DNA of 64,000 bases from NCBI GenBank assembly GCA_964017195.1, contig OZ024891.1, forward strand, positions 4,576,494 through 4,640,493. The letters run 5' to 3'. The DNA is from Siderastrea radians (taxonomy: Eukaryota; Cnidaria; Anthozoa; Scleractinia; Rhizangiidae). Both the position numbers and the translations under genes were made by a program. The notes below the pieces were generated by a model. It saw nothing but the letters and a program-made list of their open reading frames with translations, was not told the origin of the DNA and searched no databases. Positions 53,830 through 62,345 of the stretch are shown in pieces; within the stretch, counting starts at the first letter, position 1; each line of letters opens with the position of its first letter.

Positions 53830-54146
53830 ACGTTCTGGCACTCATCCCACAAGGTGTGTATGGAAGGGATGGTGTGGGGGTGCGCCTTTTGAATGATTCG
53901 ATACCATCGCCACGCGTAAGGATGGGCTTTTAACCATAAAACAAACACCACCCATCGATACAGGTTGCGGTCCACATGGGTTTCTTCAAAGACGTGGAGA
54001 GGATGCGTGTCCTCGGGACAAGCGGGAATGGGGATTTTGGCGCCCGGTTGATGGTCATATATTATTTGGCACAGGGATTGATGGCATTGCCATTGCACCA
54101 GAGACAAGAGACCCTCCCACGCATAACACAACCACACCGACTCCAT
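53787..54146 (-). CDS. Unknown Trp/Cys/His-rich protein, 119 residues
   Basis: ATG at 54146 (MESVWLCYAWEGLLSLVQW), 35 nt after a TATAAAGG box; the frame extends upstream, but the ATGs there lie at or before the TATA box. Rich in Trp, Cys and His; contains PACPEDTHPLHVFEETHVDR and YRWVVFVLWLKAHPYAWRWY. No family recognised. Its 3' end overlaps the integrase start by 43 nt, so the two are probably co-transcribed. Confidence 0.6.
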   Translation of the reverse strand: MESVWLCYAWEGLLSLVQWQCHQSLCQIIYDHQPGAKIPIPACPEDTHPLHVFEETHVDRNLYRWVVFVLWLKAHPYAWRWYRIIQKAHPHTIPSIHTLWDECQNVWRLERETMSRNNG

Positions 54147-54180
54147 GGTCACACTACTAAAAAATTTTTTTACTCGTTCT

Positions 54181-54188
54181 CCTTTATA
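54181..54188 (-). promoter_or_regulatory. TATA box upstream of 54146/integrase
   Basis: TATAAAGG, 35 nt before ATG 54146; likely drives the integrase mRNA as well. Confidence 0.55.
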
Positions 54189-54195
54189 CATTTTC

Positions 54196-55152
54196 TTAAA
54201 AGAGACCAGTACGGTCATACCAGTTCTTTGCACTTTCTGGCATGTCATAAGCGACCGTGTCTAGGCTTTTCTGCCAGTTCTCGACACTGTCACTGTACTT
54301 GGGGGGCGGTGGAGCTGGGGCTACCATCATTTCTTGACGGTTCTTGAGATCTTGAATTTCTCGCAGCAACTGTTTCTCATAGTCTGTCAGGGGACGGTCT
54401 CGTTCCACGTCCTCTTTCCTTCTCGCTTGGGGTGGAGGTCCTGGAATGTCTACCCCACGTTTGGGATACCCTTGAGCATCACGGGTGGACAACGGTGGTT
54501 CGGCGAGTGCGTCGGCTTTTTGGGGGGGATGGTCATGAAACCAACTCCAGTACTTGGGACCCATGGGTTGATCGGCCCACCGAAAGAAGTCACACTTTTT
54601 CTTGGAACAGCTCACATACAATCGATCGGGGTTCTGGGTGGAATGGCTCTGTTGAAGCGTCGCGGGTTCACGGCAAAAGCACTGCAAACCACTCCACATG
54701 TCCAACACTTCTGGATGAGGTTGACTATACACGGCTTTCATATAGTTGGGGGCTTGATCTTTACCGCAAAACAGCAAACACGGTTGCATGGGACATTTCA
54801 CATACTTCCAACCCTTTTGAGATTGACGTGCCTCCAAACGCACGTCATGGCAAGGGCATACCATAGTGTCCACCGAACTGGGTGCAAGGAGGTCTTGGGC
54901 TTTGTCATACACGTTCGTCACAATGTATTCAGCCGGGGATGTCTGGGGGGTTTGGGTCACCATGTCATTCAATTCTTTCATCATGTCTTCCACAGCAGCT
55001 CGGGTGTCTTCCACCACCTCGCGCACCACAGGATCACAGTCCTCGGGCGTCACTACCGGGTCATTCTTCTTCTTCTTCTCCTCAGGGGGAACGCTTTTGG
55101 TTGATTTTCTCTTCCGACCTGGATAACGCACTGGAGACACATCGACGGACAT
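54196..55152 (-). CDS. Two-GRF-type zinc-finger protein, 318 residues
   Basis: Two Cys arrays follow the GRF zinc-finger pattern. The first is C99-P-C101 ... GWKYVKCPMQPCLLFC (C120, C125, C129). The second is C158-F-C160 ... NPDRLYVSCSKKKCDFFRWAD (C182, C187). GRF fingers bind single-stranded DNA in TOP3A, NEIL3 and APE2, so a replication- or recombination-associated ssDNA-binding role is plausible. N-terminus Lys-rich (NLS-like) and acidic helix; C-terminus coiled-coil-like (YEKQLLREIQDLKNRQEM) and Pro-rich. ATG 55152 follows TATAAAAAGC at 55185-55194. Confidence 0.75.
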   Translation of the reverse strand: MSVDVSPVRYPGRKRKSTKSVPPEEKKKKNDPVVTPEDCDPVVREVVEDTRAAVEDMMKELNDMVTQTPQTSPAEYIVTNVYDKAQDLLAPSSVDTMVCPCHDVRLEARQSQKGWKYVKCPMQPCLLFCGKDQAPNYMKAVYSQPHPEVLDMWSGLQCFCREPATLQQSHSTQNPDRLYVSCSKKKCDFFRWADQPMGPKYWSWFHDHPPQKADALAEPPLSTRDAQGYPKRGVDIPGPPPQARRKEDVERDRPLTDYEKQLLREIQDLKNRQEMMVAPAPPPPKYSDSVENWQKSLDTVAYDMPESAKNWYDRTGLF

Positions 55153-55184
55153 CCTGCTAAAGATATGTCACTCCACGCTGTCTG

Positions 55185-55363
55185 GCTTTTTATACCTTAG
55201 ACTCCTTCCTGGGATTGGTCAGCTTCTCATGACCCTATAAGGAGCTCTCGCTGTCTCATTGGTCAGCTTTTCCCTATCCATATAAGGGTCTCTTGTCTTC
55301 CATTGGTCCACTGTTCCTATTTAAGACGACCCCTGGGTCCCCCGACTCATCATTCCAAAGCGG
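55185..55363. promoter_or_regulatory. Divergent promoter with three CCAAT/TATA repeat units
   Basis: Minus strand: TATAAAAAGC (55185-55194). Plus strand: three ~46-nt direct repeats, each with ATTGGTC followed ~20 nt later by CTATAAGG (55235), CATATAAGG (55279) or CTATTTAAG (55317). The last lies ~45 nt before the ATG at 55364. ATTGG is an inverted CCAAT box. Confidence 0.6.
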
Positions 55364-55594
55364 ATGGACTATTACCAAGATCTCAAGCGGGAGGACTTTG
55401 CTTCGACCAACGACTATTTGGCCGAACGGGTCAAACGAGGTCTGGCCGCGGGATTCACGTTCCAACAGTGCCGTGATCACCATCTCATTGATTTTGCTTT
55501 GGCGTTAGGGTTGAGTCAAGCCGAGATTCTAGTGATTGTGGGTCCTGACACCGGCTACGTATTTCCCAACGCATGCCCCCAGACATCGACATGA
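55364..55594 (+). CDS. Unknown 76-residue protein, upstream partner of the SLOG-like gene
   Basis: MDYYQDLKREDFASTNDYLAERVKRGL, then GFTFQQCRDHHLIDFALALGLSQAEILVIVG: two or three helices, the second pair resembling a helix-turn-helix. Its last 22 nt overlap the start of the next gene in another frame. This suggests coupled expression by leaky scanning or reinitiation, or a programmed frameshift. No family recognised. Confidence 0.6.
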   Translation: MDYYQDLKREDFASTNDYLAERVKRGLAAGFTFQQCRDHHLIDFALALGLSQAEILVIVGPDTGYVFPNACPQTST

Positions 55595-56268
55595 TTGGAG
55601 AACAAGATCTTGAGGCCATGGAACTCCACATGGGTCATGGCCATGTGGTATACACAGAGGGAGCCAAAGGCACCGATGACTTGGTGGAACAATTGGCCAA
55701 ACAATTTGGGATGCAAGTGGAAGTCCTGGTCCCCCCTAACCATCCTCGAGCCACCTTGATCACCCCGTCCACCGTGGAAGTCCTCATGCTAGCCAACCCA
55801 CATCTTCACCAGGCGGCTGAGAAACTAGGGAAACGGATGCCTAGTCATTTTTACACCCTGCAATTGCTGCAACGCAATTATCAAATTGCCAAAAAAGCAC
55901 ATACCCTCTATGCGTTTGGCATCTTGGAACAGGATAAAAAACGCGTGAAAGGAGGCACCGGTTGGACCGTGCAATTGGCCATGGATCAAGGCAAACCCGT
56001 CTATCTCTTTGACATACCCAGTCAATCGTGGTACCGCTCGGACCATTACTACCAAGTCAACGAGAATGCCGCCACCCTGGTCACTGGCAGTCAATTTGTC
56101 CCCTGGGGCCCCAAAAAGCCAACCCTTCATCAAAGCAGTGCCGTGGTAGGATCCCGTGATCTCGACAACCAAACCCGAGAAGAAATTCAAGCCTTATTCA
56201 ATCGCACCTTCTGTCTACCCGAGAACATCGATCAATTACGCCTGGAACTCGAAGACTTTCATTTGTAA
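55573..56268 (+). CDS. SLOG-fold-like (Rossmann) protein, 231 residues
   Basis: The nucleotide-binding loop TEGAKGTDDLVEQLAKQFG (28-46) matches the GxAxGxD loop of the SLOG superfamily (LOG, DprA and related). RNYQIAKKAHTLYAFG (101-116) and VKGGTGWTVQLAMDQGKPVYLFD (125-147) match the later strands that place the ligand in LOG-like proteins (GGTG loop). SLOG proteins bind or process nucleotide-type ligands, and some act in antiviral second-messenger systems. In this element it could alter host nucleotide signalling or metabolism, or work with the preceding small protein. Start chosen at the first ATG; an inner ATG exists at residue 7. Function is inference. Confidence 0.6.
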   Translation: MPPDIDMIGEQDLEAMELHMGHGHVVYTEGAKGTDDLVEQLAKQFGMQVEVLVPPNHPRATLITPSTVEVLMLANPHLHQAAEKLGKRMPSHFYTLQLLQRNYQIAKKAHTLYAFGILEQDKKRVKGGTGWTVQLAMDQGKPVYLFDIPSQSWYRSDHYYQVNENAATLVTGSQFVPWGPKKPTLHQSSAVVGSRDLDNQTREEIQALFNRTFCLPENIDQLRLELEDFHL

Positions 56269-56589
56269 TTGTACATAGCTTTTTTTTTCAATTTTTATTT
56301 TTTTATTTTCTCCGATTGTACCTAGCTTTTCCAATTTTTAGTTTTTATTTTTTCAATCTGTACATAGCCTTTCCATTTTTAGTTTTCAATTGTACATAGC
56401 TTTTCAATTTTTCGTAGGACCCGCGTGGCAAGAGATGGACAACCATTTGTAAAAAACATCAACTCTTTTAATTAAAAAATTTTAAAAAACTGACAACACT
56501 GGTTTTGCAGGTTCATCATAAATAATTTGTCTTGACTCACAATAAAATGTCCCATAAAAACTCAACATGAAAAAAAAACGTCATGTTTT
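56269..56589. repeat. AT-rich convergent gap with four TTGTACATAGC repeats
   Basis: Four imperfect ~37-nt direct repeats, each TTGTACATAGCTTTT (or TGTACCTAGC) plus a T-rich tail (56267-56410). Then AATAAA-like sites for both convergent genes (for example CAATAAAATG near 56540). It may hold transcription ends; no gene seen. Confidence 0.65.
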
Positions 56590-57642
56590 TTATGTCCGTT
56601 GACTTTTTCTGGAGAGTTGAAGAGTGAGGATGGTGTTGCCTTGTTTGAAAGGAGCCGGCTGTCCATTGGCTGTTTGAATGTCAATGGCAATGCTGTCAAA
56701 GATCGTTTTACCAAGAGGAAAATACATCCGTTGCGTGGTATCAAACTGATGATCGGTATTGCCGGCATCCACGGTACGTAAAAACCCTTTTTGTTGATTT
56801 CCAACAATGCTCTCTGCGACGAGATCCGTGTAAATCATGAGTTGTTGTTGTCCTTGTTGCGGTTTGACGGTTGGGGTGGTGGGAAATGGTTGCCGACTGA
56901 GATTCGGACCCAAGAACAACTCATACTCGAAATCGGGGTGTGTGAAGGAGACGGAGACATGACCTAAAGGTGGATATTTGTCTGGAGGACCGACGGTTGC
57001 TTCCCATTTGTGTCGATCGTCGTAATCCACGATATGTTTGACCAGATAATTTTTTTCTTGGACGATGCGTTCACTTGGCGTTCCATCTTTCACCAGTCCC
57101 ATCAGGCCGGCCAATTTCCATTCCATTTCAAATTCCATGTTGGCTGGTATGAGTACATACAAGGAATCTAATTCGGGGGCGATGCCAGTATTGGTGATTT
57201 TCACGTAGGGTTGAGCGAGATTCAGTTGGGCTAGTTCTTGTCGTTTGGATAGATCGTCCACCTCCATTTTGGCTATATCCATCATGACTTCCATGCGTTG
57301 TTTTTCCATTTCGTACGCGATGGCGATCCATGCTTCTTTCAAATTGTGGTAATACCCTGGTGGCAAATGGATTTGTTTGGTGACTTTAAGTGGCGCCGTT
57401 CCCTCGGCACGTTTTGGCATGTATTTGATATCCGTTTTCATCCAATGTTCTTGACTATCTTCTTGCGTCCAATTCTGCTTGGTTTGATCTTCCAATTGTT
57501 GATTAAAAGCCGGGTGTGAGATATGCACCAGGGCCGCTTCCCAATCATCTTCGACCAGATACTGTGAATGAGGAAGTCTGGCAGTAAATTTTTGCCCCGT
57601 GCCTTGAGCTTGATCACTGAGGAGGGTGATGTAGAAACTCAT
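56590..57642 (-). CDS. Virion surface/minor capsid family protein, paralog 3
   Basis: 350 residues from the ATG at 57642 (MSFYITLLSDQAQ). An earlier ATG at 57663 lies only ~8 nt after the TATAAAAAGG box (57671-57680), so it would be at or before the transcription start. FTARLPHSQYLVEDDWEAALVHISHP and LMIYTDLVAESIVGNQQKGFLRTV match the beginning and end of paralogs 1 and 2. The middle adds a helical Met/Glu/Lys-rich insert (EMEKQRMEVMMDIAKMEVDDL). It lies away from its paralogs, next to the right TIR. Confidence 0.7.
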   Translation of the reverse strand: MSFYITLLSDQAQGTGQKFTARLPHSQYLVEDDWEAALVHISHPAFNQQLEDQTKQNWTQEDSQEHWMKTDIKYMPKRAEGTAPLKVTKQIHLPPGYYHNLKEAWIAIAYEMEKQRMEVMMDIAKMEVDDLSKRQELAQLNLAQPYVKITNTGIAPELDSLYVLIPANMEFEMEWKLAGLMGLVKDGTPSERIVQEKNYLVKHIVDYDDRHKWEATVGPPDKYPPLGHVSVSFTHPDFEYELFLGPNLSRQPFPTTPTVKPQQGQQQLMIYTDLVAESIVGNQQKGFLRTVDAGNTDHQFDTTQRMYFPLGKTIFDSIAIDIQTANGQPAPFKQGNTILTLQLSRKSQRT

Positions 57643-57670
57643 GGTGACAACAAAATATCCCATGGGATTG

Positions 57671-57680
57671 CCTTTTTATA
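57671..57680 (-). promoter_or_regulatory. TATA box of surface-protein paralog 3
   Basis: TATAAAAAGG, 13 bp inside the inner edge of the right TIR. Confidence 0.65.
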
Positions 57681-57693
57681 CCTCCAACCACGT

Positions 57694-57816
57694 CACCTTT
57701 CCGGATTACAAGCGTTACCAGTTGGTGTACGACAAGAGAGTCATTGATCCTGCCACCTTTCAAACCTACCCTTACGGATATCGAGCCACCTGCCAAGACA
57801 CACCTTCACCCTGTTG
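57694..57816 (+). pseudogene. Duplicate of the last 41 PolB codons in right TIR
   Basis: Reads FPDYKRYQLVYDKRV ... CQDTPSPC and the TGA stop at 57814-57816, with one Ala-to-Thr difference from the PolB gene. It arises because the TIR includes the PolB 3' end; not a functional gene. Confidence 0.9.
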
Positions 57817-58179
57817 ATGCGTGTGACCCTCCCACACCAAAGGAAAAGGATTAAACATCATTGATTTCAACATGGCGTCTTTTTTTTATCTGATCTGAGC
57901 CCGCGATCCCCATTTTCCCCCGACTGGTCAGCGGTTTCCCACCCTAGCTAGAGGGCTATTTACCTACGTCATGTAAGCGTCACGAAATGTCCTCTCTTTT
58001 TCTGATCTGAGCCCGCGATCCCTTTTTCCCTATGTATTCCCTATGTAATTGTCCTCTCTTTTCTGATCTGAGCCCGCGATCCTTTTTCCATGACTGGTCA
58101 GCAGTTTCCCACCCTAGCCAGAGGACTATTTACCTACGTCATGTAAGCGTCACGAAATGTCCTCTCTTTTCTGATCTGA

Positions 58180-58506
58180 GCCCGCGATCCATTTCAAGAC
58201 CTCCAAGTCAAACAACGTACACTCGATCGATGGTTCCAAGGTCTCGATTACAATGTCACCAATAAAGACAGACGATCTTCACCAGAAGATGATCTTCCCG
58301 GTATCGATTTCCCTTCTCTACATTGGTGCAAGCGAGACGATATTCGTGATCCGTGCAACCTTTGCGGACAAGTGTTGCCCATCGATACCGATACCACCTG
58401 GAAATATCAACCCTGTCAGAGTTGTCTCCAAGCAGGTTGCATTCTCCCACCCGACGAAACTTGTTGCGGCATGTGCGACGATACCAAAAACGTTGATTCT
58501 TGTTGA
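58180..58506 (+). CDS. Cys-rich zinc-ribbon-like frame in right TIR, no ATG
   Basis: Right-hand copy of 38620-38946, identical as far as I compared. A possible acceptor CTTTTCTGATCTGAG lies directly upstream, and a donor-like ATGTAAGCG lies ~40 nt before it. See the left copy for details. Confidence 0.45.
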   Translation, partial: ARDPFQDLQVKQRTLDRWFQGLDYNVTNKDRRSSPEDDLPGIDFPSLHWCKRDDIRDPCNLCGQVLPIDTDTTWKYQPCQSCLQAGCILPPDETCCGMCDDTKNVDSC

Positions 58507-59115
58507 TGTACCGTACCTGCCTGCTGTGTCTACTTATTAAAAGAAAGAAAAGAAATAGTGTTGTTCTTTTTTGTTGATTCCTCCTTTGGTCAGCGGTTTT
58601 TCCCCATCCATCCATCACGTGACCCTACGTCACGTGACACCCCTTGTCCGCTAACATGACCTTTGACCCCATCTCTCATTGGTTCAAATATTTTGACCGG
58701 GATCACATGATAAAAAGGAATGGCACTAGTCCCTCATTGGTTTAAAAAATTGGGGGGGGGTGGGTCTTTTTCATTCATTTCACCAGACCGCCGACCCATA
58801 CTACTTGGAGCAAAACCATTTACCTATAATAAGAGAAAGACCATCCTGACCTTGTGGTACAAAAAAAAACATGGACGCATGCGCGTGTCTTGCTCGATGC
58901 TTAACTTCGGTTATTTCACCTACCATTCATCAGGGGATCCCCGCAGGGGATCCCCGCGCGTCCCCTGCCCTGGCCCCAATCCCCCTCTATGACGTCACAA
59001 CCCCTACACCACGTGACTTCCGGTTGAGCCCGCTTTCACTTCCTTAGCAACCACCCTAGCAACCCCAACAACATCAAAACGAGGTAAAGCACCCCTAGTG
59101 AGCGCACTTTACTAC

Positions 59116-61935
59116 TCACAACATCTTTAAGTGGAATGGATATACGGTCTAAACTTGTTGAACTCACTAAAGTTGCATTTGTTGGACCTGCTAACAGTTT
59201 TCATATATAACTTATAATAAATATTCATATTTTTTCTTGAATTTCCTAGTGTTTCTTCAGGAAGAAGCCTGTTCCAAAACCAGAGCAATTCTTTGGGGAC
59301 TCACCAGCTTAACTACGTCTTCATCAGGCGTTACGAGCCGTTGTTTCAAAACATCGGTCAATGTAAATACTATAAGTAAAACGAACAGTAGAAGTAGTAG
59401 ATATATCGTACAGCATACGTGTATGACTTATTTGTGCCAGCTACATAAAGTACAACACGAGGCTATCCCAACAGGTTGCACCCTCCTAGGAGCTCAAGGA
59501 TGCTCGGCATTTTATTTGCACCAGTTTATCAGAACTTGGATATGAAAGTAATAATAATTGAGGTGTCATTTCAGGTTTTTTCGTTTCCTCTGAAAAATTA
59601 GTTCTGTCTTTTTTCTTATTGCGTTTTGTTAAACTTTCTGTTTTTCAGAGATTTACCACAGGAAACTGGTATCATAGCGAGTATTGCACAATACGAAAAA
59701 TTGTTGAGGCCATATGACGCGAGGGCAGATGTATTCTTTGACATTTCAGAAAGTTTTAAAGCGTTGTTAAAGGAGCTGGTATTCCCCTCATTCTAAAAAC
59801 AGCCGAACGTAGAATATAAAAAAAAACAAATTTCAGTGTCATGAAAGATGTGGTTATTCATCGTGGTTTATAATGATAGATTTGCTTTATCGTTTGTCTC
59901 ACGATATCGTCACTTTGATGTGGATCGCAAGTGACAGTATCGTGAGACAAACGATAAATACAAATTTCAGTTTGAGCAAAATGATGATGAAAAAAAACCC
60001 CTAGCACGTGAAACTAGTGGTCAATAGCTTTCGTCTCAATTTTCACATCCTAAGGTTTCATCCACAAAGTTAGAAGTTAGAAGCACTCTGTACAGCATAA
60101 TAAACAGAACCACAGGACGTAGTGCTCAATAGCCTCGCTTTGTATATCCACGCTGTAGTGTGTCATCCACAGAATCAATGAAGAGAATCATATTGAATTT
60201 TGAAAAAGATGCTTTTCTTTGGCAGCAAAAAGGTAAATGATTCTAGGAGAAATTTACATTCCTACCAGACAAAACATCAAAATTAAGGTTTGCATATACT
60301 TAAGCAAACTTTTTTCTCCAGCTCCATTACGTAACTCCTAAATGATGGAAGTATCACTCTCTCTTTGTTTCTAACGTTGAGGGCCTTTAAAAACCGAAGA
60401 TATATGCCGTTGAAGGTCTGCCAGTGGTCCCTGTGAACATTTAAGTCTTATTTCTCGGTTAATATGCAAAAATATTAACATGCGTCACGGAAAATCACCA
60501 CAGCTACAAATTATCCATTCTTTGCATAACATTAGTAGCAACATCTTTCTCCAATGATGGTTCTTGTTTAAAACATTCTGCGCAGCTTGAGTGAGGGGCA
60601 ATTATTGGTTATCAAGGAACATTTAAAAGTCTCAAAAGTTGAAAAGAAGAATTTAATAGCACCGGTTTTAATATGGCCGTAGCTTCGATGATATTCCTGT
60701 CTGAAATTATTCTGTTCAACTTATTTTCATTTGGTAAGTTTTGTTCATAAATTGATCTTTTTGAATTTTATTCATAACTTTACAGTAGCTATGTTCTTCT
60801 CGGTCAAACCTACTTACAGTTAAATTTAAAGCAAGTTGACCGAAAACACTATAAAACACAGCACAGCATACGGACGCATACTCATTGTTCAAAACTGTCC
60901 TTGAAAATGGAGAAAATTTAACTCTGCAATCAATGAACACCGCCAAACTTTCCCAAGCAAATTCACTTCCGTTTATTTCTGTCATTTGAGTTGGCAGTAT
61001 CCAGAATAAGCTCTTAAAGCAACAAAACAAAAACAAAACAAAAATTTTTATTTCATTTAGTTTGGACAGTTCTTTGCAAATCATCATATGATTCCTTACC
61101 TCTTTAACAGATAAGAAAGCCCCATGTCTAGTTTGAAATTACCCAAATATATTCCAACACCATCGAGGACTTCTGACTCAAAAAGAAAGCGAGATGCGAA
61201 TTTGGCTGATTTGGTGATACTTGTGATGTTTGCAGATGACCATCTGCGCGTCAGAAATACTGCTTAACAATTAAAGGTTTAAATTTTATTGGCAAATGCT
61301 AGTAAAGTAAAAATAAACTTGAAGAAAACTCGTCAAATCGAGAACAAACATAAGCAGCCAAAAAAGAATTAATGCTTAACTAAGAAAGTCCCTTGTGTGT
61401 CCTCTTTCATCGCTTTACAGCCATCTAGAGAGATATGGGTGAAAATTAGATGACACAGTTTGATCTGTGTAAATTCTTCAGCTGAACGTTTCGTGGTGGA
61501 AAAACCTTTGGGAATAGAATCCTGCCGAATTACTGTTGCCTTTTTGAAAATAATAACTGGTCTTTATTGTACCCTAAAGACATTTTTTATATCTCCAAAA
61601 TCAAAAAAAGCTTATTCAGTTACGTGTTACGAAAGTTTAAAGCGACCCTTTCAGTAAGGAGCTGTAGTTTTCCATAGCAACCGAGATATCCCAGATAATT
61701 AAGGCCCTTCCGAAAGTAACGTTTGTTTCCCCCAAAAAATTACTGGTAATACTTAATAAACACCCGATACTTGTTCCTACGCCAAAAGTGTCGACCGAAA
61801 CTTAAAATAGGTGAACATATCTTTTAAACATAACAGTTTTTTGAAGGCAGCATGTGGTGTTGGATTGTTGATTTACAGGTTAGTCAAAGCACGCGATAGC
61901 TCGAACAGTTAAGCGAAGTAAGAGGCACGTTTTCA
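59116..61935. other. Paralog 5 downstream region resumed after the Polinton
   Basis: Begins with the second CACAAC and matches 23217-26050 closely. The exon block after it reads MDIRSKLVELTKVAFVG, but its acceptor has become CTTTAAG. The next block (after TTTCTTCAG near 59262) is open to a TAA. Hairpin at 59879-59965. Beyond ~59800 I see no gene. Confidence 0.6.
59651..59796 (+). pseudogene. Last exon block, paralog 5
   Basis: After TTTTTCAGAG: LPQETGIIASIAQYEKLLRPYD ... FPSF and TAA at 59794-59796, the same length as in paralog 3. Open, but the upstream main exon is frameshifted. Confidence 0.45.
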
Positions 61936-62231
61936 CCCTTCCATTGCGTTAATACAGTGGGAGTTCTCGGCGCGTCAAACAAAGCAAACTTTTCTTTATT
62001 TTAGTTAGTGATGGATCAAAACGATTTTTCTTTTCCAAGCTCGGGGTGCTCGCGGTGGGATACTCCGAGCACTCAAAGTGTAGACACTCTCTCTTCTCAC
62101 TGTTGTAAGACAGCAAAACAGCGCTGCTTTTAACGTTCGAGTCTCTAACGCCTCTTCCCAGTCCCACTCTCTGTAGTTAGACTCTCTCCAGGCTTTTTGG
62201 TCCAAGACTGCGCGGTTCGTAGTACTCCAGA
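61936..62231. other. Block shared with 13690-13980 and 28805-29150, no gene
   Basis: Repeat-like sequence around CTTTATTTTAGTTAGTGATGG and CTCGGGGTGCTCGCGG. Three copies sit just upstream of ACT microsatellites. Minus-strand frames differ between copies. Confidence 0.5.
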
Positions 62232-62268
<37 letters not shown>

Positions 62269-62345
62269 GAACCGGGACTATTCAAGAACCGGAATATTCT
62301 TGAATATTCTTGAATATTCTTGAATATTCTTGAATATTTACTATT
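62232..62345. repeat. ACT microsatellite and five 10-bp TTGAATATTC units
   Basis: Short ACT run to ~62267, then ATTCAAGAACCGG followed by five GAATATTCTT repeats at the 5' truncation point of the LINE. Confidence 0.8.

Larger units (their letters stand above)
38011..59115. mobile_element. Complete Polinton/Maverick (adintovirus-like) element, 21.1 kb
   Basis: Terminal inverted repeats start AGTAGTAAAGTGCGC. Core Polinton genes are all present: type B DNA polymerase, DDE integrase with chromodomain, adenain-like protease, FtsK/HerA-type packaging ATPase and double jelly-roll major capsid protein. Around them are PLA2-domain, pX-like, GRF-zinc and SLOG-like genes. Its base composition (~50% GC, dense coding) contrasts with the AT-rich flanks. 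It sits in the intron ~14 nt before an exon block of paralog 5. PolB and virion genes are intact; integrase has two frameshifts and the ATPase a stop plus a frameshift. The near identity of the two TIRs suggests recent insertion. Confidence 0.97.
57694..59115. repeat. Polinton right terminal inverted repeat, 1422 bp
   Basis: Inverse of 38011-39594 with few substitutions. It has four GATCGCGGGCTCA-type units against five on the left, and two against about ten GGGAATACATA units. Ends ...GCGCACTTTACTACT followed by CACAAC. Confidence 0.95.
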
